A stretch of 64,000 nucleotides of DNA, from positions 710,688 through 774,687 of the forward strand of contig CAUYUJ010015849.1 in the NCBI GenBank assembly GCA_963575745.1. The letters run 5' to 3'. The notes under the pieces were generated by a model. It was given only the letters and a program-made list of their open reading frames with translations, was not told the origin of the DNA and searched no databases. This document shows positions 60,184-64,000 of the stretch, piece after piece (the stretch's first letter is position 1; each line of letters begins with the position of its first letter). Both the position numbers and the translations under genes were made by a program. The DNA comes from Prorocentrum cordatum. Taxonomy: Eukaryota > Sar > Dinophyceae > Prorocentrales > Prorocentraceae.

Positions 60184-61260
60184 CTGCTTGGCCTTCTCGG
60201 CGTCGAAGGCTCCCCTGTCCTGCTCTCTTCTCGGGCTCGCGCTGGGCGGTCATCCAGTCGCAGTCGGCGTGGGTCCTGGCGAACTCTTCGACATTCATCT
60301 TGACGTGCCGTTTGAAGGCCATTGTCTCGAAGCTGAAATGCCGCTCGGTGCTTGCGTAGTCATGTTTGGAGCGCGCGCGCTGGCAGTTCCACTCCTGGAG
60401 CTCGTCGGCCACGCCGGCAATGCGCGCGAGGCCCCAGTGCCACTTGGCGACCGCTTGCGCGGTGGCTCGCGCGCGGTCAACGCCCTGCGCCGCGCAGTTG
60501 GCGCGGCGCCAGGTGACGAACTGATTGGCCGTGTGGGGGATCATCTCGAAGAGCTGATCGGTTGGCGCGCCGGAGGAGAACTCCTCGCCCATCTTCTCAG
60601 CGCTCGAAGCTCTTGTTGATCGGCAGCTCGAGTTCGCGGAGGTGGAGGAGCTCGGAGGGGGCATCGGGGAGGGCCTCGCCGACGCGCTCGGCGCAAGTGC
60701 CGAAGCTGAGGCGCCGGGCGCTCTCGGCGCCGAGCTCGACGTCATTTTTCTTGGCAGGCCCGAGCATCTTCGACTGGAAGCTCGGCATGAGCCAGAGGGG
60801 GTTCTCGGGTGGCTCTCCGCGATTCTCGAAGATTTCGCAGAGGCGGGCGTCTGTCTCGCAGAAGGTCTTGCAGAACAACGCCACCACCAGCTCGACACGC
60901 CTCTGGTCCGTCTCGTTGAAGATGCGCGGGTGCTCGATGCTCTTGAGAGAACCGCCGCTGTAGACCATCTCGAGGGCGGCTTGCTGGGCGCTCGCCGACC
61001 ACGAGGTGCTGTCCGCCTTGAAAAAAGTAGGCCGTCATTCTTGCTGCGTCAGCGCCTTGCGCGCTCGATTGGCATCGGCGCATTCCGGCACTGGCGATCT
61101 TGTCCGCGATGAAGGATAGCTTGTCGAGGATAGTTTCGCTCTGTTTCGCCATGCGCTCGAGAATCTCGTTCGAGCTCGGGCTCACGCTCTGGGTCGCAAT
61201 TCCCTGCAAGGCCGCGACCTGCTGGGTCACCGCCTGGGCGCGCTCGGCGGCCTGGGGCAT
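60119..61260 (-). pseudogene. Decayed coding piece, N-terminal part of the same region
   Basis: ATG at 61260 opens MPQAAERAQAVTQQVAALQG, NEILERMAKQSETILDKLSF, IADKIASAGM (probably helical). After a frameshift near 61000-60965: MVYSGGSLKSIEHPRIFNET, VELVVALFCKTFCETDARLC. After another near 60600: MGEEFSSGAPTDQLFEMIPH, AVAKWHWGLARIAGVADELQ, MNVEEFARTHADCDWMTAQR. Unknown family; the frameshifts make it a pseudogene unless the assembly is in error. Confidence 0.45.
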
Positions 61261-61354
61261 GGCTGGGGAATGGCTGGGGCTCGCGACGCACTCAAAGGGC
61301 AACGATGTGGGGGGGATAAGCATTGGGGGGGGGCATCGACCTCGAATCGGCGTA

Positions 61355-61376
61355 CATCGCCGATGCATCGGCGATG
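61355..61376. repeat. 22-bp perfect palindrome, recurring motif
   Basis: catcgccgatg and its inverse. A near-identical gtcgccgatgcatcggcgat occurs at about 16376-16395 and a partial one at 16322-16336. Confidence 0.8.
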
Positions 61377-61599
61377 GGCGCCCGATCGTGAATCCGCACG
61401 TTCCTGGGCAGGTTCAGGCTATCGAACCAGTCTCTGCGATCAGCGGGCGATTGGGGATCGATGCGGCACCTTAACTATGCCTTATCCCCCCCCCCCCATA
61501 TCGCCGCCCCTGGGGAACGTGCAACTCAGTGCCTCGAAGGGGCTCGAAAGCTTGGAGTCTCGGGATTTCGGGGAAACTCGGGCCTGGGCAACTGCTGGG

Positions 61600-61659
61600 G
61601 GAGGAGGAGGAGGAGGAGGAGGAGGAGGAGGAGGAGGAGGAGGAGGAGGAGGAGGGGGA

Positions 61660-61690
<31 letters not shown>

Positions 61691-61700
61691 GAGGAGAAGG
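61600..61700 (+). repeat. (GGA)n microsatellite
   Basis: GGA triplets. Confidence 0.9.
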
Positions 61701-63139
61701 AAGGAGGATGGGCCACGAACCGTGTGAGGGATGCGCTAAACAATTAAACCCAAAGCTCTGCCTGCTCGACAAACGTATGTAATTTCAAAATCCAATCGGT
61801 CCTCATGGCCCTGCCACACGTTCCTGGTTCGGGAACGGCCGAGAGAGTGAAAATCCCGTGGCCTTGCCGCACGCTCGTGATTGCGGAAACTGAAATGGTG
61901 AGACCACCATTGCCATGCCCAGCGTTTTTGATGCTGTTGCTAGTCTGCACGAGATGATAGCAACTTCGGTTCGCAACTTCCCCTGGGAATCATCAGGTTC
62001 GGCCCCCGCGCCCTCTCCACAATTAAAGCCCATTGACACGGGATAAACATGTTAGAAGGGGCACAGGGTTACATCCTCGAATTCTTCAACGGCTCTTCAT
62101 CCTCGAACCCACCAGGGCCGCCTCTGGCAACCACCGAACTGGCGCCGCAAGGGTGCGGGAGGGGCGGCCAAAACGATGTTTTTTTGGGGAAGGCAGACCT
62201 GCCTTCAGAACAATGGTTTGTTTGAAGACAGGTCTGCCTTCAAAAACCTCATGAGCAAATGGTTTGCAGGCAAATCTGCCTCTAAAAAAAAAACGTTCTT
62301 ACAGAGTCGACCGTTTCCATTCAAGCAGCTCTGCCATCAAAAAAAACCGCTCTTCCAGAGCAGCCCCTGGCCCCGCCTTCTTCGGCAGCAGCGGCAGCGG
62401 CGGCGCATCCTCGGCGGCGAGCTCGAAGAAGCCGCCGGGGCCGCCAAAGGGGGCGCCGGGCGAGCTGCCGGTGTGCCACGACCCTGCGCGCAGCCCCGAG
62501 GGCCTCATAGGGGGCCAGGCCCGGCCCGCCGCTTTCGCGCGGCGCCGCCCGCGCGCAGGCGGCCGAGGGCCCCGAAAGAGGGCCCGCGCTGCCGCCGCAG
62601 GGCGGAGGGCGAGCGAGGAGAGAGCGTGGTCGCATACCTGGAGGTCGGCACCAGCACCAGCATCGGCGGTGAGCCTCCGCCTAAGGAAGAGGACCTCGAT
62701 CTCGGCGATGGCGGTCAGATCCGGGCTTCCCAGACGGCCAGAAGATCACCACCAACACCAACATCTGGGATACATTCCCCCTGGTGGAGGCAACCCCTTG
62801 CTTTGGGGTTGGCGTTCGTCTCCAAGCCTCCAGCGCGGGAGACGCGAGGAAGGCCAGCAGCCGACATCGGCGGCGTCCCCGTCGGGGCATTCCGGGAGCG
62901 CCTCGTCGCCGCGGCTGGATCCGCCTCGCGTCGGGCCAGGCGGCCCTCCCCTGCAGGTTCGGTCTTCGTCCAGCACCCCTGGGAGCTTCTCATCGCCACG
63001 GCTGCATCCGCCACGAGGCGAGGGGCCAGGCTGGCCGCCCAGAAGGGGTCCGAGGACGGATATTCGGCGGACTTGGGCAGGGCGCCCCTGTCAGCAGCGC
63101 GCGCCTCTAGCATCACGAGGGCCCAGGGCGGCCCCACGA
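61701..63139. other. No gene recognised; short palindromes at 62184-62345
   Basis: At 62184-62345 a ggcagacctgccttc / gacaggtctgccttc / aggcaaatctgcctc motif recurs with A-runs between, each copy self-complementary. The rest is GC-rich without recognisable domains. Confidence 0.45.
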
Positions 63140-63620
63140 CGATCCGAGATGGCTTCAAGAGGGCCCGCGAGGCCCCCAAGACAGCCCAAAAGCGCCTCCA
63201 GAGGATCGCTGGGAGGGCCCCAAGAAGCCAAAATCGTCACGTCCCCTTCGGAGAACAAACATGTTCAGCACATTCGCATTTTATGTTTCGACAGCGAACA
63301 GGACGGCCCAAGTGGCCCCCAAGATTGTCCCAAATGGCCGATGATGCCTCCAAGAAGGCTCCGAGACGGCCCAACAGGGCCCAAAAACCCCAAGACGGCC
63401 CAAGGCAGCCCCTGGAGGGCTCCAAGAAAGCCTAAGAGGGGGAATACGAACTAACATGTCGAGCCTTTCCCACCAAGATGGCCCCTCGAGCCCCCAGGGG
63501 CCCCCGAGGCCCCTCCAAGAGGCCCCAAGAAGCTTCCAAGGGCCCCCACAAGGCCCCCGCAAGCCTCCCAGATGCCCCCGAGAGTTCTCCAAGCCCCAGA
63601 GAGGCATCCCAAGAGACCAT
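63140..63620 (+). repeat. cccaagacgg minisatellite, block at right end
   Basis: ggcccccaagacagcccaaa-type units, with a junction-like segment agccaaaatcgtcacgtccc at about 63229 resembling the satellite junction at 30617. Confidence 0.7.
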
Positions 63621-63860
63621 CATATACATCCAAGAGTCTCCTGACCCGAGATATCACTTCCACGAGCGTCTCAACCACTCACTCCTTGTGGGGGTCGGCG
63701 GAATGGCGAGAACCACTCGAAGTCAAATCCCCGTCGGCGGCGCGCAGAAGGGGGTAGGGGGAGGGGGAGGGGGAAGGCCCCTTAGAAGGAGGCTGCTTCA
63801 CAGGAGGCGCGGGCCTCACATCTGCGGACAAGGAGCGCGCCCTCTAATGAAGCGGCCCCA

Positions 63861-64000
63861 GGACACACAAATAAATACACACAAATGAAAAGATTCCCCA
63901 TATTTCCCATATTTTCTGGGTTTCTGTCTTCCCCCCACTTCCCATATTTTCCTATACTTTCCGGGGGAATCGACGATTAATTGTGTCTGTGTGTTTTTTC
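63861..64000 (+). repeat. Dispersed repeat, partner of 451-824
   Basis: ggacacacaaataaatacac, then cccatattttctgggtttct, then ttgtgtctgtgtgtttt. It lacks the MITE-like insertion present in the left copy and runs off the window end. Confidence 0.6.

Noticed and set aside
1-64000. Bacterial genome with operons, CRISPR or rRNA
   Set aside because: No ribosome-binding-site-led gene clusters, no CRISPR repeat-spacer pattern and no rRNA or tRNA seen; retroelements and spliced-leader relics are eukaryotic.

Overview
The window looks like nuclear DNA of a dinoflagellate. The deciding clue is at 34228-34264: a reverse-complement copy of the dinoflagellate trans-spliced leader (DinoSL) in tandem with a second, truncated copy, joined to a processed pseudogene. 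Other support is the near-absence of host genes, very long purine/pyrimidine triplet arrays on both strands, Ty1/copia and RNase H-bearing LINE elements, and many short inverted-repeat elements. No rRNA, tRNA, CRISPR or bacterial operon structure was seen.

Layout. 1-4.6 kb: microsatellites and a ~157 bp inverted-repeat element. 4.6-6.4 kb: 5'-truncated, poly(A)-tailed LINE on the + strand. 6.4-21.8 kb: minisatellites (collagen-like 9-mer, a ttgacccc family, gccctatag telomere-like repeats, a cccaagacgg satellite), CTC/GGA and CAT arrays, and several miniature inverted-repeat transposable elements (MITEs). 20.5-21.2 kb: decayed coding sequence of unknown function. 21.9-28.5 kb: a long, frameshifted LINE on the - strand (ORF1, endonuclease, reverse transcriptase, RNase H, terminal zinc finger). 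28.9-29.6 kb: MITEs, one nested inside another.

30.1-44.4 kb is the best-resolved part. A ~340-375 bp tandem satellite was interrupted twice. The first interruption is a retroposed sulfatase cDNA (32371-34263) with relic spliced leaders at its 5' end, an oligo(A) tail and a 15-bp target duplication. The second is a complete 9,171-bp Ty1/copia element (34639-43809) with 179-bp LTRs differing at one base, a CCTTA target duplication, primer-binding and polypurine sites, and one uninterrupted 2,576-codon gag-pol frame. This polyprotein carries a methyltransferase-like region between protease and integrase and a C-terminal extension with a membrane helix.

44.5-56 kb: CTC/GGA and CAT/ATC arrays, a GGGTCGCGG minisatellite, three copies of a foldback family, and a 165-bp near-perfect palindrome. 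57.1-61.3 kb: a GC-rich, multiply frameshifted coding region on the - strand, not recognised, with a MITE inside it. 61.6-64 kb: more GGA repeats, short palindromes, the cccaagacgg satellite, and a second copy of the sequence found near the left end.

The genes do not form a host pathway. The window records successive insertions of retroelements, a processed cDNA and MITEs into repeat-rich DNA. The only reading frames I consider genuine are the copia polyprotein (intact), LINE ORF1 (open), and decayed remnants of LINE ORF2s, a sulfatase and two unknown genes. The very long frames within triplet repeats are products of composition.
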